This document shows positions 1 through 6,684 of a stretch of 6,745 bases of DNA, piece by piece. Numbering within the stretch: the first letter of the stretch is position 1; the number at the start of each line of letters is the position of its first letter. The notes below the pieces were generated by a model, which did no database searches, was not told where the DNA came from, and saw only the letters and a program-made list of their open reading frames with translations. Position numbers and translations under genes: made by a program. This DNA is from Caldilineae bacterium (lineage in GTDB: Bacteria > Chloroflexota > Anaerolineae > J102): assembly GCA_011192085.1 (NCBI GenBank), contig DUEQ01000154.1:1-6745 (forward strand), in the 5' to 3' direction.

Positions 1-6
1 AGGAGG
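1..6 (+). promoter_or_regulatory. Shine-Dalgarno site of the M42 peptidase gene
   Basis: AGGAGG lies at the very start of the window, 5 nt from the ATG at position 12. It is a near-consensus ribosome binding site and supports that ATG over the next in-frame methionine (residue 6). The promoter and any upstream operon partner lie outside the window. Confidence 0.85.
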
Positions 7-11
7 GCATT

Positions 12-1061
12 ATGTCCTTGCCTGTTATGGATCTCGATTATCTCACGACCACCCTGGTCGATCTGTTGCACATTCCCAGTCCCACCGGGTTCACCCACCG
101 AGCTGTGGCTTACGTGGAGGCCGCACTCGGCAAGCTGGGTCTGCCCTTCGAGCACACCCGCAAGGGCGCGCTCATCGCCCACATCGCGAGCCCTACTGCG
201 CGTCCGCCGCGCGCGATCACCGGGCACGTGGACACGCTGGGCGCGATGGTGAAGGCTATCAAGCCCAACGGTCGCTTGCGACTCACCCGGATCGGCGGTT
301 TCGCCTGGAACACCGTTGAAGGAGAGGGATGCCGCGTGTTCACCCGTTCGGGCCGGGAGATCACCGGCAGCATTCTTGTCACCAAGGCCTCCTCCCATGT
401 ATATGGGCAGGAGGTGGGCGCATTGCGCCGCGAACCCGCGACCATGGAGGTGCGCCTGGATGAGCGGGTAACATCCGCGGCGGACGTGCGGGCCTTGGGC
501 GTCGAGGTCGGAGATTTTGTCGCCTTCGATCCGCGCGTCGTCATCACCCCCAGCGGCTTCATCCGCTCCCGGCATCTCGATGATAAAGGGGGCGTGGCGG
601 CCATGCTCACAGCGGCCAAAGCCCTGGTGGACGCAGGCCAGCAGCCCCCGTGGCCCATTCTTCTCCACTTTAGCAATTACGAGGAGGTGGGGCATGGCGC
701 GGCCAGCGACCTCCCCGCGGATCTGGCTGAGCTGGTAGCGGTGGATATGGCTACGGTGGGCGACGGACAGGCCTCAGATGAATTCCATGTCACCATCTGC
801 GCCAAGGATAGCGGCGGACCCTACCATCATGGACTCACCTCACGCTTGCGCGAGTTGGCCGACGCCCACCAGATCCCGTACAAGGTGGATGTCTATCCCT
901 ATTATAGCTCCGACGGCGAGGCCTATTGGCGCGCGGGGGGCGCCGCGGCCATCGCGCTCATCGGCCCGGGCCTCGATGCATCCCACAATTACGAGCGCAC
1001 GCACATGGAGGCACTCTCCGCTACCGCACAGCTCATTCTAGCCTATATGCTGCACGGGTAG
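12..1061 (+). CDS. M42-family metallo-aminopeptidase, NAGGN-associated-like subfamily
   Basis: This 349-residue protein is a cytoplasmic dinuclear-metal aminopeptidase of MEROPS family M42, which typically assembles into large oligomers and trims short peptides. The family metal ligands can all be placed: H72 in GHVDTLG (with D74), D190 in HLDDKGG, E225 preceded by general base E224 in NYEEVGHG, D245 in VAVDMA, and H331 in YERTHMEAL. The region around residues 78-180 fits the inserted dimerisation domain. No signal peptide or membrane segment is seen. The N-terminus (YLTTTLVDLLHIPSPTGFT), GDFVAFDP at 167-174, the DSGGPY stretch and the YERTH end recall from memory the M42 hydrolase found in a three-gene cassette with a GNAT acetyltransferase and an asparagine-synthase-like amidotransferase for the osmolyte NAGGN. 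Neither partner is in the window, although only 11 bp upstream are visible. Family assignment is firm; subfamily and substrate are inferred. Confidence 0.93.
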   Translation: MSLPVMDLDYLTTTLVDLLHIPSPTGFTHRAVAYVEAALGKLGLPFEHTRKGALIAHIASPTARPPRAITGHVDTLGAMVKAIKPNGRLRLTRIGGFAWNTVEGEGCRVFTRSGREITGSILVTKASSHVYGQEVGALRREPATMEVRLDERVTSAADVRALGVEVGDFVAFDPRVVITPSGFIRSRHLDDKGGVAAMLTAAKALVDAGQQPPWPILLHFSNYEEVGHGAASDLPADLAELVAVDMATVGDGQASDEFHVTICAKDSGGPYHHGLTSRLRELADAHQIPYKVDVYPYYSSDGEAYWRAGGAAAIALIGPGLDASHNYERTHMEALSATAQLILAYMLHG

Positions 1062-1068
1062 CGGACTT

Positions 1069-1719
1069 TTATCCCCTGGTCCCAGCAAACCCCGCGCTGC
1101 GTGCATTCCAACTGGGATAACGATACAGCCCCCGCTCATAGATGTATTTCCGCACGCATTCAGGCAGAAGATAGCGGATGCTGCTGCCGTGGAGGATGCG
1201 GCGGCGGATGTTATTGGAGGAGATATCCACCCCGGGCATGGGAAGAAGGGTCACCTCATGGCTAATGCCGGGCAAGGCCCGCTCCAGCGGCTCCCAATCG
1301 ATATCGAAACCCGGACGGGTGGCGGCGGCCAGCCGCGCGAGCTGGCGGATGCGCTCCGGCTCGTGCCAGTTGGGGAAGTCGATGACCGAATCCAGGCCCA
1401 TGAGGAACCAGAGGTCGTCTCCCGGCCCCAGCAAGGCTTTGCGGGCGATGGCAAGCATGTCGGCGGTGTAGTCCGGGCCTTTGCGCTCTACATCGATCAG
1501 GCTGATCTCGAATGCCCCATTGTCCGCGATAGCCATCTTCAGCATGGCGATGCGGTCCTGGGCCCGAGCCACGACCCGGCCTTGTTTGTGGGGCGGATCG
1601 GCCGCGGGCACGAAATAGACCCGGTCCAGGCGCAGGGTGTCGCGGGCGGTTTCCGCCAGGATAAGATGTCCGAAATGGACGGGGTCGAAGGTCCCGCCCA
1701 AGAGTCCGATGCGTGACAT
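1069..1719 (-). CDS. nadD: nicotinate-nucleotide adenylyltransferase NadD
   Basis: This 216-residue cytoplasmic enzyme transfers AMP from ATP to nicotinate mononucleotide, giving deamido-NAD+ in the shared part of NAD synthesis. The N-terminal nucleotidyltransferase motif GGTFDPVHFGHL spans residues 8-19, with the two signature histidines H15 and H18. The pocket segments MGLDS (107-111) and FPNWHEP (115-121) follow, and the C-terminal ISSNNIR (166-172) matches the family ISSTxIR motif with N in place of T. Length is normal for NadD (about 190-220), with a short extra tail after KYIYERGLY. The frame stays open to an ATG at 1797, but that start would lie inside the end of obg and add a non-homologous 26-residue leader, so the ATG at 1719 is chosen. 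It begins 16 nt after the obg stop, with no good Shine-Dalgarno sequence of its own, which suggests translational coupling. The gene is last in its unit and ends 7 bp from the convergent peptidase gene. Confidence 0.96.
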   Translation of the reverse strand: MSRIGLLGGTFDPVHFGHLILAETARDTLRLDRVYFVPAADPPHKQGRVVARAQDRIAMLKMAIADNGAFEISLIDVERKGPDYTADMLAIARKALLGPGDDLWFLMGLDSVIDFPNWHEPERIRQLARLAAATRPGFDIDWEPLERALPGISHEVTLLPMPGVDISSNNIRRRILHGSSIRYLLPECVRKYIYERGLYRYPSWNARSAGFAGTRG

Positions 1720-1735
1720 AGGTAGGAGTCTCAAT

Positions 1736-3001
1736 TTAGTAAAAGAAATCGTCGCGCCATTCCAGCTCGACATTCCCGATGATAACGGTATCGCCATCCT
1801 TTACGCCCGCGTCCTGCAAGGCCTGAGCGATGCCCATGGCCTCCATGATGCGGTGGAAACGCAGCGCGGCCTCGTAGTAATCCCAATTGGTCATGGCCGC
1901 GGCCCGCTCGATCCGTTTGCCTCGTACGATCCAGCCCTCTTCCCTTTTCTCGATGGTGAACGAGTCTTCGTCGGCGGGGCGGATGACGGGCAGGGCCCGC
2001 TTCCGTTCGGGCGGGGGCAGCTCCTTGAGCATGGCCACGGCCCGCCGCAGCAACGCGTCCACGTTCTCTCCCGTGGCCGCGGAGATGGGAATCGCTTCGA
2101 CGCCGATGTCGGCGAGTTGATCTCGTATCTCGGGCCAGCGCGTCCGCACGTCGGGCAGGTCCATCTTGTTGAAACCCACCACCTGGGGCTTGTCCGCGAG
2201 TTGCGGATTGAACAGCTCAAGCTCCTGATTGATGGCGTGGAAGTCGCCCGCGGGATCGGGGCTGAGCCCATCCAGCAGGTGGATGAGAACGCGGGTGCGT
2301 TCGATATGGCGCAGGAAATCATCACCAAGGCCCACGCCCCGGTGTGCGCCCTCGATGAGGCCGGGGATGTCGGCCAGCACGACGTCGGCGTCGTCGATGA
2401 AGGCTACGCCCAGGTTGGGGGCGAGGGTGGTGAAGGGATAGTCGGCGATTTTGGGTCTGGCGCGGGTGATGCGAGCCAGCAAGGTGCTCTTGCCGGCATT
2501 GGGGACGCCGATGATGCCGATATCGGCGATGAGCTTCAGCTCCAGCCGCAGCCAGCGCTCCTCGCCCGGCTCCCCCTTTTCTGCGATGCGGGGAGCCTGG
2601 TTGGTGGATGAGCGAAACGCGTAGTTGCCTCTACCCCCGCGACCGCCGTGGGCCACTAGCAGGCGTTCTCCTGGTTCCAGTAGCTCGCCCAGAAACTCGC
2701 TCGTCTCCGCGTCATACACCTCGGTGCCCGGGGGCACGGGCACTTCCAGGTCCTTACCCCGTGCGCCCTGTTTGTTTGAACCGCTGCCGTGCTTGCCTCG
2801 CTCCGCCTTGAAGTGGACTTTGTACGCGAAATGGGCGAGGGTGTTGTGCCGGGGGCTGGCCACCAGATACACATCGCCGCCCTTGCCGCCGCTGCCGCCC
2901 GCGGGCCCGCCTCGCGGCACGAACTTCTCGCGACGAAACGCGACGACGCCGTTGCCGCCGTCGCCGCCCTTGACGTAGATCTTGGCCAGGTCTTTGAACA
3001 T
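1736..3001 (-). CDS. obg: GTPase Obg (CgtA), 50S ribosome assembly factor
   Basis: Obg is an essential large-subunit assembly GTPase, and in studied bacteria it binds ppGpp. This 421-residue protein shows the full three-domain plan. A glycine-rich Obg fold covers about residues 1-158, starting [18 protein letters not shown]. The G domain contains G1 GVPNAGKS (165-172), switch I threonines T191/T192 in [13 protein letters not shown]3 DIPG (211-214) followed by [23 protein letters not shown]4 NKMD (278-281) and G5 SAA (307-309). A C-terminal OCT domain, about 340-421, ends in WRDDFFY. Obg without an OCT domain is shorter, so this is the long form. The ATG sits 2 nt after the stop of the small upstream gene and has no clear Shine-Dalgarno sequence, so its translation is probably coupled to that gene. 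The usual rplU-rpmA genes are not upstream; the small acidic gene occupies that place. nadD follows directly, a pairing known from many bacteria. Confidence 0.98.
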   Translation of the reverse strand: MFKDLAKIYVKGGDGGNGVVAFRREKFVPRGGPAGGSGGKGGDVYLVASPRHNTLAHFAYKVHFKAERGKHGSGSNKQGARGKDLEVPVPPGTEVYDAETSEFLGELLEPGERLLVAHGGRGGRGNYAFRSSTNQAPRIAEKGEPGEERWLRLELKLIADIGIIGVPNAGKSTLLARITRARPKIADYPFTTLAPNLGVAFIDDADVVLADIPGLIEGAHRGVGLGDDFLRHIERTRVLIHLLDGLSPDPAGDFHAINQELELFNPQLADKPQVVGFNKMDLPDVRTRWPEIRDQLADIGVEAIPISAATGENVDALLRRAVAMLKELPPPERKRALPVIRPADEDSFTIEKREEGWIVRGKRIERAAAMTNWDYYEAALRFHRIMEAMGIAQALQDAGVKDGDTVIIGNVELEWRDDFFY

Positions 3002-3003
3002 GG

Positions 3004-3198
3004 CTAGGATTCGAGCTGCGCCACTTTAGCGATAAACGCCATGCTCAGGCGTTTGATCTCTTCCAGAACGTCAGTGATCTCCGGGTCCAGAAAGATGCTG
3101 AGCTGGTCAACGCCCTCGTCCGCCCAAAGCGTCTGCAATCGGGCGTAGATGGTTTTCGCTTCCTCGATGAGTTGGGTGTCGATGGGTGTGTCAGTCAT
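3004..3198 (-). CDS. small acidic protein of unknown function, first gene of the obg unit
   Basis: I do not recognise this 64-residue protein ([10 protein letters not shown]... to ...KVAQLES). It is acidic (13 Asp/Glu against 5 Lys/Arg) and reads as mainly helical: a likely amphipathic helix at about residues 8-28, a short SIFLDPEI turn, and a second helix from about 41 to 62. There is no cysteine, metal motif, signal peptide or obvious transmembrane segment. The frame is open to an ATG at 3264, but a perfect -10 element lies at 3232-3237, so a transcript from it could not include that ATG. The ATG at 3198 has GGAG at 3205-3208, 6 nt away, and is the chosen start. The stop is 2 nt before the obg ATG, so the two are almost certainly co-transcribed and probably translationally coupled. 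A role tied to Obg or ribosome assembly is a guess from position only. Coding status is supported by the promoter, the Shine-Dalgarno site and the tight junction. Confidence 0.8.
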   Translation of the reverse strand: MTDTPIDTQLIEEAKTIYARLQTLWADEGVDQLSIFLDPEITDVLEEIKRLSMAFIAKVAQLES

Positions 3199-3231
3199 AG
3201 ATCGCTCCGGGAATGGATGAAGTTCGCCTGC

Positions 3232-3240
3232 ATTATAGCA
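3232..3240 (-). promoter_or_regulatory. extended -10 promoter of the small ORF-obg-nadD unit
   Basis: Read on the minus strand, TGC-TATAAT gives a perfect -10 hexamer (3237 to 3232) preceded by an extended TGn element (3240 to 3238). With a 17-bp spacer the -35 hexamer would be ATCCAA (3260 to 3255), which is poor; extended -10 promoters often tolerate this. Transcription would start near 3225, leaving a 5' leader of about 27 nt that contains the GGAG at 3205-3208. The sigma factor is assumed to be of the housekeeping type. Confidence 0.7.
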
Positions 3241-3260
3241 CATCTGCCGGGGGATTGGAT

Positions 3261-3319
3261 TCATCGGCGTTCTGTTTACAGAATAGACGCTACGGGCGTT
3301 GGCGCGCCGACGCCGATGA
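3261..3319. repeat. nested inverted repeats upstream of the obg-unit promoter
   Basis: TCATCGGCGT (3261-3270) and ACGCCGATGA (3310-3319) are perfect 10-bp inverted arms. Between them lie a short dyad TCTGT-TT-ACAGA (3271-3282) and a 20-bp near-palindrome at 3295-3314 with one mismatched pair (T3300/G3309). The palindrome shares bases with the right outer arm, so the outer and inner stems are alternatives. The left arm ends directly upstream of the weak -35 region. No T-run follows on the minus strand, so it is not a standard intrinsic terminator. It could be a protein-binding site, a Rho-independent-like barrier after the glycosyltransferase gene, or a relic of a small dispersed repeat. Confidence 0.55.
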
Positions 3320-3326
3320 CAATGGG

Positions 3327-3385
3327 GACGATGGGCGATAGAGGACGGATGACGCGTGGTTGCCTGACGCCATCGTCTATCGTCT
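3327..3385. repeat. imperfect hairpin with tandem ATCGTCT heptamers at the glycosyltransferase 3' end
   Basis: GACGATGG (3327-3334) and CCATCGTC (3370-3377) are 8-bp inverted arms. A second pairing, GCGATAGA (3335-3342) with TCTATCG (3377-3383), competes with the first. The right side consists of two tandem heptamers ATCGTCT (3372-3378 and 3379-3385), and the second overlaps the minus-strand stop codon of the glycosyltransferase gene (3384-3386). Simple intergenic motifs of this type are often dispersed in a genome. Whether it terminates the rel transcript is unclear, since no U-tract is present. Confidence 0.45.
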
Positions 3386-4394
3386 ATTTCCTGAACAACG
3401 CCCTCCTCCAGAAGCCCGCGGCCCAGGCCAGATGCATGGTGGGAAATGCAAGCCAGACCCAGGGAAAGCGCCGCCAGCCGTGGATCGCGCTCAAACGCAG
3501 GGTCGTCAGGGTGATCGCCAGCAGGTAGGGGAGGAGCATAACCGCCAGGGGCCAGGGGGTGAGGGGAAGCGCCAGCAGGCTCAGGGCCAGAGCCCCGCTC
3601 CAGACCGCGGGCGCGAGATGGCGCAGGCGCATGGCTCGCGGGTGCTTGCGCCGGGTGATGACGCGCCAGGCGCCGTAACGCGCGTACTGGCGGGCCAGTC
3701 CCCTCAGGCTATCTCGAGCCACGTATGCCACCCGAATGTCGGGCGCGACCCATAGCCTCCCCCCCGCCTCCCGCAGCCGCAGATTCAATTCGTAATCCTC
3801 ATTGGCGTCGAAGGCTGCATCCCAGCCGCCTACGGCCTGCAACTGGGCGGTGGGATACGCGCCCAGGTAGAGCGTGTCGCTTTCGGTGAGGGTTTGCGCC
3901 CGGCGGTAGGATGGCCCTCCCGCGCCCAGGGGATGGTTCAGCGCCAGGGCGATGGCTCGACCAGCGTCGCTGAGTCCCACCGCAACCTGCGGTCCGGCCA
4001 CGCCCGCGCATGCCCCGGTCTCAAGGTGGGCCACGCATCGCTCGACATAATCGTGGTCTGGCCGCGATCGGGCATCCAGCCGCAGAAAGAAGTCTCCCCG
4101 CGCGCGGGCCAATGCCCGATTCAGCCCGGTCGCGGCCAGTCGGTCGGGGTTTTCCAGGAGCAGGGCGCGAGGAAAGTCGGCCAGGGCCGCGCGCGCGATG
4201 GCCCGCGTCCCATCGGTGGAGCCGCCATCCACAAAGATGACCTGCATGGCCTCCCGCGGCCATGTCTGCGCCCGTAGCGCATCCAGCAGGCCGGGCAGCA
4301 GCCGGGCCTCGTTCAGCAGGGGAATGGCGATGGTGACCAGGGGACGCTCGCGCGGTTGGGCGTCGTGCGTGGCGTCGGAAATGGTGGCAATCAC
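3384..4394 (-). CDS. family 2 glycosyltransferase with C-terminal membrane helices (ExoA-like)
   Basis: This 336-residue inverting GT-A glycosyltransferase probably adds a sugar from a nucleotide-sugar donor to a lipid-linked or surface polysaccharide acceptor at the inner face of the membrane. Visible marks are the strand and nucleotide-binding entry LVTIAIPLLNEARLLPGLL (19-37), DGGSTDGT (56-63), the DXD-equivalent LDARS (106-110), and the catalytic-base motif NEDYEL (198-203, ED at 199-200). A conserved-type RQYARYGAWR (235-244) follows. Three hydrophobic segments at about 262-279, 281-299 and 311-328 should be transmembrane. The order of motifs resembles succinoglycan ExoA-type enzymes; donor and acceptor cannot be told. 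It starts with GTG, and GTGA (4394 to 4391) overlaps the rel stop by 4 bp, a typical coupling junction; there is no strong Shine-Dalgarno sequence. No other polysaccharide gene lies in the window, which makes its placement behind rel odd. Confidence 0.9.
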   Translation of the reverse strand: MIATISDATHDAQPRERPLVTIAIPLLNEARLLPGLLDALRAQTWPREAMQVIFVDGGSTDGTRAIARAALADFPRALLLENPDRLAATGLNRALARARGDFFLRLDARSRPDHDYVERCVAHLETGACAGVAGPQVAVGLSDAGRAIALALNHPLGAGGPSYRRAQTLTESDTLYLGAYPTAQLQAVGGWDAAFDANEDYELNLRLREAGGRLWVAPDIRVAYVARDSLRGLARQYARYGAWRVITRRKHPRAMRLRHLAPAVWSGALALSLLALPLTPWPLAVMLLPYLLAITLTTLRLSAIHGWRRFPWVWLAFPTMHLAWAAGFWRRALFRK

Positions 4395-6652
4395 CCCGCG
4401 TGCTGGTTACCGCGCGTCCGCTTCACCGAAATGACGTTGGCGACCCGGTCGATGAGGTCCATAACCCGAGTGAGCTGGGAGACGTTCTTCACTTCGATGG
4501 TGAGGATGATAGAGGCGAAGGGGGAGCGATGGTTGGATTTGGTGGTGGATCCGCGGATGTTGATCTTCTCGTTGGCCAGGATGCGGGTGATGTCGTTGAG
4601 GAGCCCCGCCCGATTCCAGGCTTTGACCAGGATGGTGACCGGGTAGGTGGGGGTCTCGATGCCCCAGGAGATGTCAATGATCCGTTCCGGTTCACGTTCG
4701 CTGAGGTGTAGGAGGTTGTGGCAATCCTGGCGGTGGATGGTGACCCCGCGGCCGCGGGTGATGTATCCGGCGATGGGTTCGCCCGGCATGGGATGGCAGC
4801 ATTTGGCCATGCGGTACTCCAGCCCTTCCACCCCGCGGATTTTCACATCCCTGTCGCCCGGGCGGGCCTGGGGCGGCAGGATGTCGGGCTCATCGGGCGC
4901 TTGCTCCCGCATGGCCTCCAGCTTGGCCTGGTGTTGCAGGTCGATGAGTTTGCCCGCGATGCGTTCGGTGGAGAGATCGCCGTAGCCCAGGGCTGACAGC
5001 ATGTCCTCTACCGTGTCATATTCCAGAATCCGGGCGACTTCATCGAAGCCGATGCGGATGTTGAGCTGCTTGAGCAGCCGGTCCAGGGCCATGCGTCCAG
5101 CCTGGATGTTCTGCTCCCGGTCCTGTTTGCGGAACCAGCTTTTGATCTTGCTGCGAGCGCGCGAGGTGCGCACATAACCCAGGTTGGGATTCAGCCAGTC
5201 GCGACTGGGCCCGCCCCGCCGGGCTGTGATGATCTCCACCCTGTCTCGGTTCTGCAACTGGTAGTTCAGCTTCACCAGCTTGCCATTGACCCGGGCGCCG
5301 CGGCAACGATGTCCCACCTCGGTGTGGATGTGATAGGCGAAATCCACGGGCGTGGCGCCCGCGGGCAGGCTAATGAGGTCGCCTTTGGGCGTGAAGACGT
5401 ACACGCGGTCGCTGAAGAGATCGGTGCGGATGTTTTCCACCATCTGCTCCGCATCGGATCCCTCTTCCTCCTCATATTGCACCAGGGCCCGCAGCCACGC
5501 CACCTTATTAGCGAAACTGGCGTCGTACTTGCCGCCATCCTCTTTATACCGCCAGTGTGCGGCCACGCCCTGTTCCGCCATCTCGTGCATCTCACGAGTG
5601 CGAATCTGCACCTCCATGTGTTTGCCGCCCGGCCCGATGACCGCTGTGTGCAGGGATTGATAGCCGTTGTCCTTGGGACGGGCGATGTAGTCGTCGAATT
5701 CGCCGGGGATGGGCGTCCAGCGGTTGTGGATGAGTCCCAGCACAGCGTAACAATCGGCCACGGTGTCTACGATGATGCGAAAGCCATGCACGTCGTAGAT
5801 CTCCTTGAAAGGCACGCCCTTGCGTTGCATTTTGCGCCAGATAGAATAAATATGTTTGGGCCGCCCCTCGACCTCCCCTTGAATGCCCGCTTTATCCAAC
5901 TCCCGCCGGATCTCCCGCTCCACCTGCTTCACGAAACGCTCCCGTGTCTCTCGCCGCTGCGCCAGTTCATGTTTGATCTGCTGATAGGTGTCGGGCTCCA
6001 GATAACGGAAGGATAGGTCCTCCAACTCCCATTTGATCTGCCACATGCCCAGGCGGTTGGCGACGGGGGCGAAGATCTCCAGGGTCTCCTGGGCGATGCG
6101 CCTGCGCTTTGCCTCGCTGGAGTGGCCGTAAAGGGTGCGCATGTTGTGGAGCCTGTCCGCCAGTTTGATGACGAGGATGAGGGGGTGCTCCACCGAGCTC
6201 ATGAAGAGCTGACGCATGTTCTCGGCCCATTCCTCCTTCCTGGTGGGAGCTCGCCTGGCGCCGTGCCCGTTGCCGTTCAGAGGCTTGCCGTGTCCGTCGG
6301 TGGGCTCTAGCTCCCGGGCCGTCTGTTTGGAGAGCTTGGTCACCCCCATGACCAGCTTCATCACCCGGGTGCCGAATTGCTCCTCGATCTCCTCGGGCGT
6401 GTAATCGCAATCCTCCACCACGTCGTGCAGCAATCCGGCGATGATGGTGTCCACACCGGCTTTCAAGTCGGTCAGGATGTCCGCCACAGCCAGGGGATGC
6501 GTGATGTAGTCCTCGCCCGAACTTCGTTTCTGGCCTCGGTGCAGGCGTTCGGCCAATTCATAAGCCTGCCGGACGCGGATCAGCTCCTCGGGACTCATGT
6601 ATTTGAGCTTGCTGAGGATTTGATCAATGGTCGGCGCAACATATTTCGCCAT
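4391..6652 (-). CDS. rel: bifunctional (p)ppGpp synthetase/hydrolase, RelA/SpoT family
   Basis: This 753-residue cytoplasmic, ribosome-associated enzyme makes (p)ppGpp from ATP and GDP/GTP and hydrolyses it again. The N-terminal HD hydrolase looks active: H52, H76-D77 in LLHDVVED, and D166, N170, T173 in KLADRLHNMRTL. The synthetase domain (about 260-370) has IYSIWRKMQRKG, YQSLHTAV (331-338) and E347 in MEVQIRT. The residues at the position that is acidic (EXDD) in monofunctional RelA are basic or neutral here, which fits a bifunctional enzyme. A TGS domain (about 415-476), helical region, conserved-cysteine domain (C618, C619, H640, C644) and ACT domain (about 668-745) complete the long form. 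Residues 114-140 carry a Gly/Asn-rich insertion. The ATG at 6652 is chosen because homology begins at MAKYVAPTIDQIL and an AGGAGGAG purine tract precedes it; an in-frame ATG at 6730 would add a 26-residue basic leader. The gene overlaps the glycosyltransferase start by 4 bp. Confidence 0.97.
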   Translation of the reverse strand: MAKYVAPTIDQILSKLKYMSPEELIRVRQAYELAERLHRGQKRSSGEDYITHPLAVADILTDLKAGVDTIIAGLLHDVVEDCDYTPEEIEEQFGTRVMKLVMGVTKLSKQTARELEPTDGHGKPLNGNGHGARRAPTRKEEWAENMRQLFMSSVEHPLILVIKLADRLHNMRTLYGHSSEAKRRRIAQETLEIFAPVANRLGMWQIKWELEDLSFRYLEPDTYQQIKHELAQRRETRERFVKQVEREIRRELDKAGIQGEVEGRPKHIYSIWRKMQRKGVPFKEIYDVHGFRIIVDTVADCYAVLGLIHNRWTPIPGEFDDYIARPKDNGYQSLHTAVIGPGGKHMEVQIRTREMHEMAEQGVAAHWRYKEDGGKYDASFANKVAWLRALVQYEEEEGSDAEQMVENIRTDLFSDRVYVFTPKGDLISLPAGATPVDFAYHIHTEVGHRCRGARVNGKLVKLNYQLQNRDRVEIITARRGGPSRDWLNPNLGYVRTSRARSKIKSWFRKQDREQNIQAGRMALDRLLKQLNIRIGFDEVARILEYDTVEDMLSALGYGDLSTERIAGKLIDLQHQAKLEAMREQAPDEPDILPPQARPGDRDVKIRGVEGLEYRMAKCCHPMPGEPIAGYITRGRGVTIHRQDCHNLLHLSEREPERIIDISWGIETPTYPVTILVKAWNRAGLLNDITRILANEKINIRGSTTKSNHRSPFASIILTIEVKNVSQLTRVMDLIDRVANVISVKRTRGNQHAG

Positions 6653-6660
6653 GAAACGTG

Positions 6661-6671
6661 CTCTCCTCCTC
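6661..6671 (-). promoter_or_regulatory. Shine-Dalgarno region of rel
   Basis: Read on the minus strand this is GAGGAGGAGAG. The GGAG closest to the start leaves about 8-10 nt to the ATG at 6652, while the full AGGAGG is 12 nt away. It is the strongest ribosome binding site on the minus strand and decides the start of rel in favour of 6652 over 6730. Confidence 0.8.
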
Positions 6672-6684
6672 TGCGGGGCGCTGC

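Noticed and set aside
110..676. A 188-codon minus-strand open frame opposite the M42 peptidase
   Set aside because: Composition is Arg/Ser/Pro-rich as expected for a shadow frame, and the opposite strand has complete metal-site motifs.
1720..1797. N-terminal extension of NadD to the ATG at 1797
   Set aside because: It would overlap the end of obg and add a non-homologous leader before MSRIGLLGGTFDP; the family N-terminus starts at 1719.
1637..2611. A 324-codon plus-strand open frame opposite obg and nadD
   Set aside because: It is antisense to two firmly identified genes, has no recognisable domain or ribosome binding site, and is a normal by-product of GC-rich codon use.
3199..3264. N-terminal extension of the small acidic protein to 3264
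   Set aside because: The -10 promoter lies inside it, and the ATG at 3198 has a well-spaced GGAG.
3372..3385. Tandem heptamers as the start of a CRISPR or minisatellite array
   Set aside because: There are only two short units, with no spacers and no further copies in the window.
3172..3755. Two overlapping plus-strand frames (118 and 131 codons) across the intergenic region and the GT2 end
   Set aside because: They run across promoter and repeat sequence and into the antisense of GT2, have no Shine-Dalgarno site or recognisable motif, and look like chance frames.
5309..6016. A 235-codon plus-strand open frame opposite rel
   Set aside because: It lies fully within the Rel coding region in antisense, and its translation shows no family motif.
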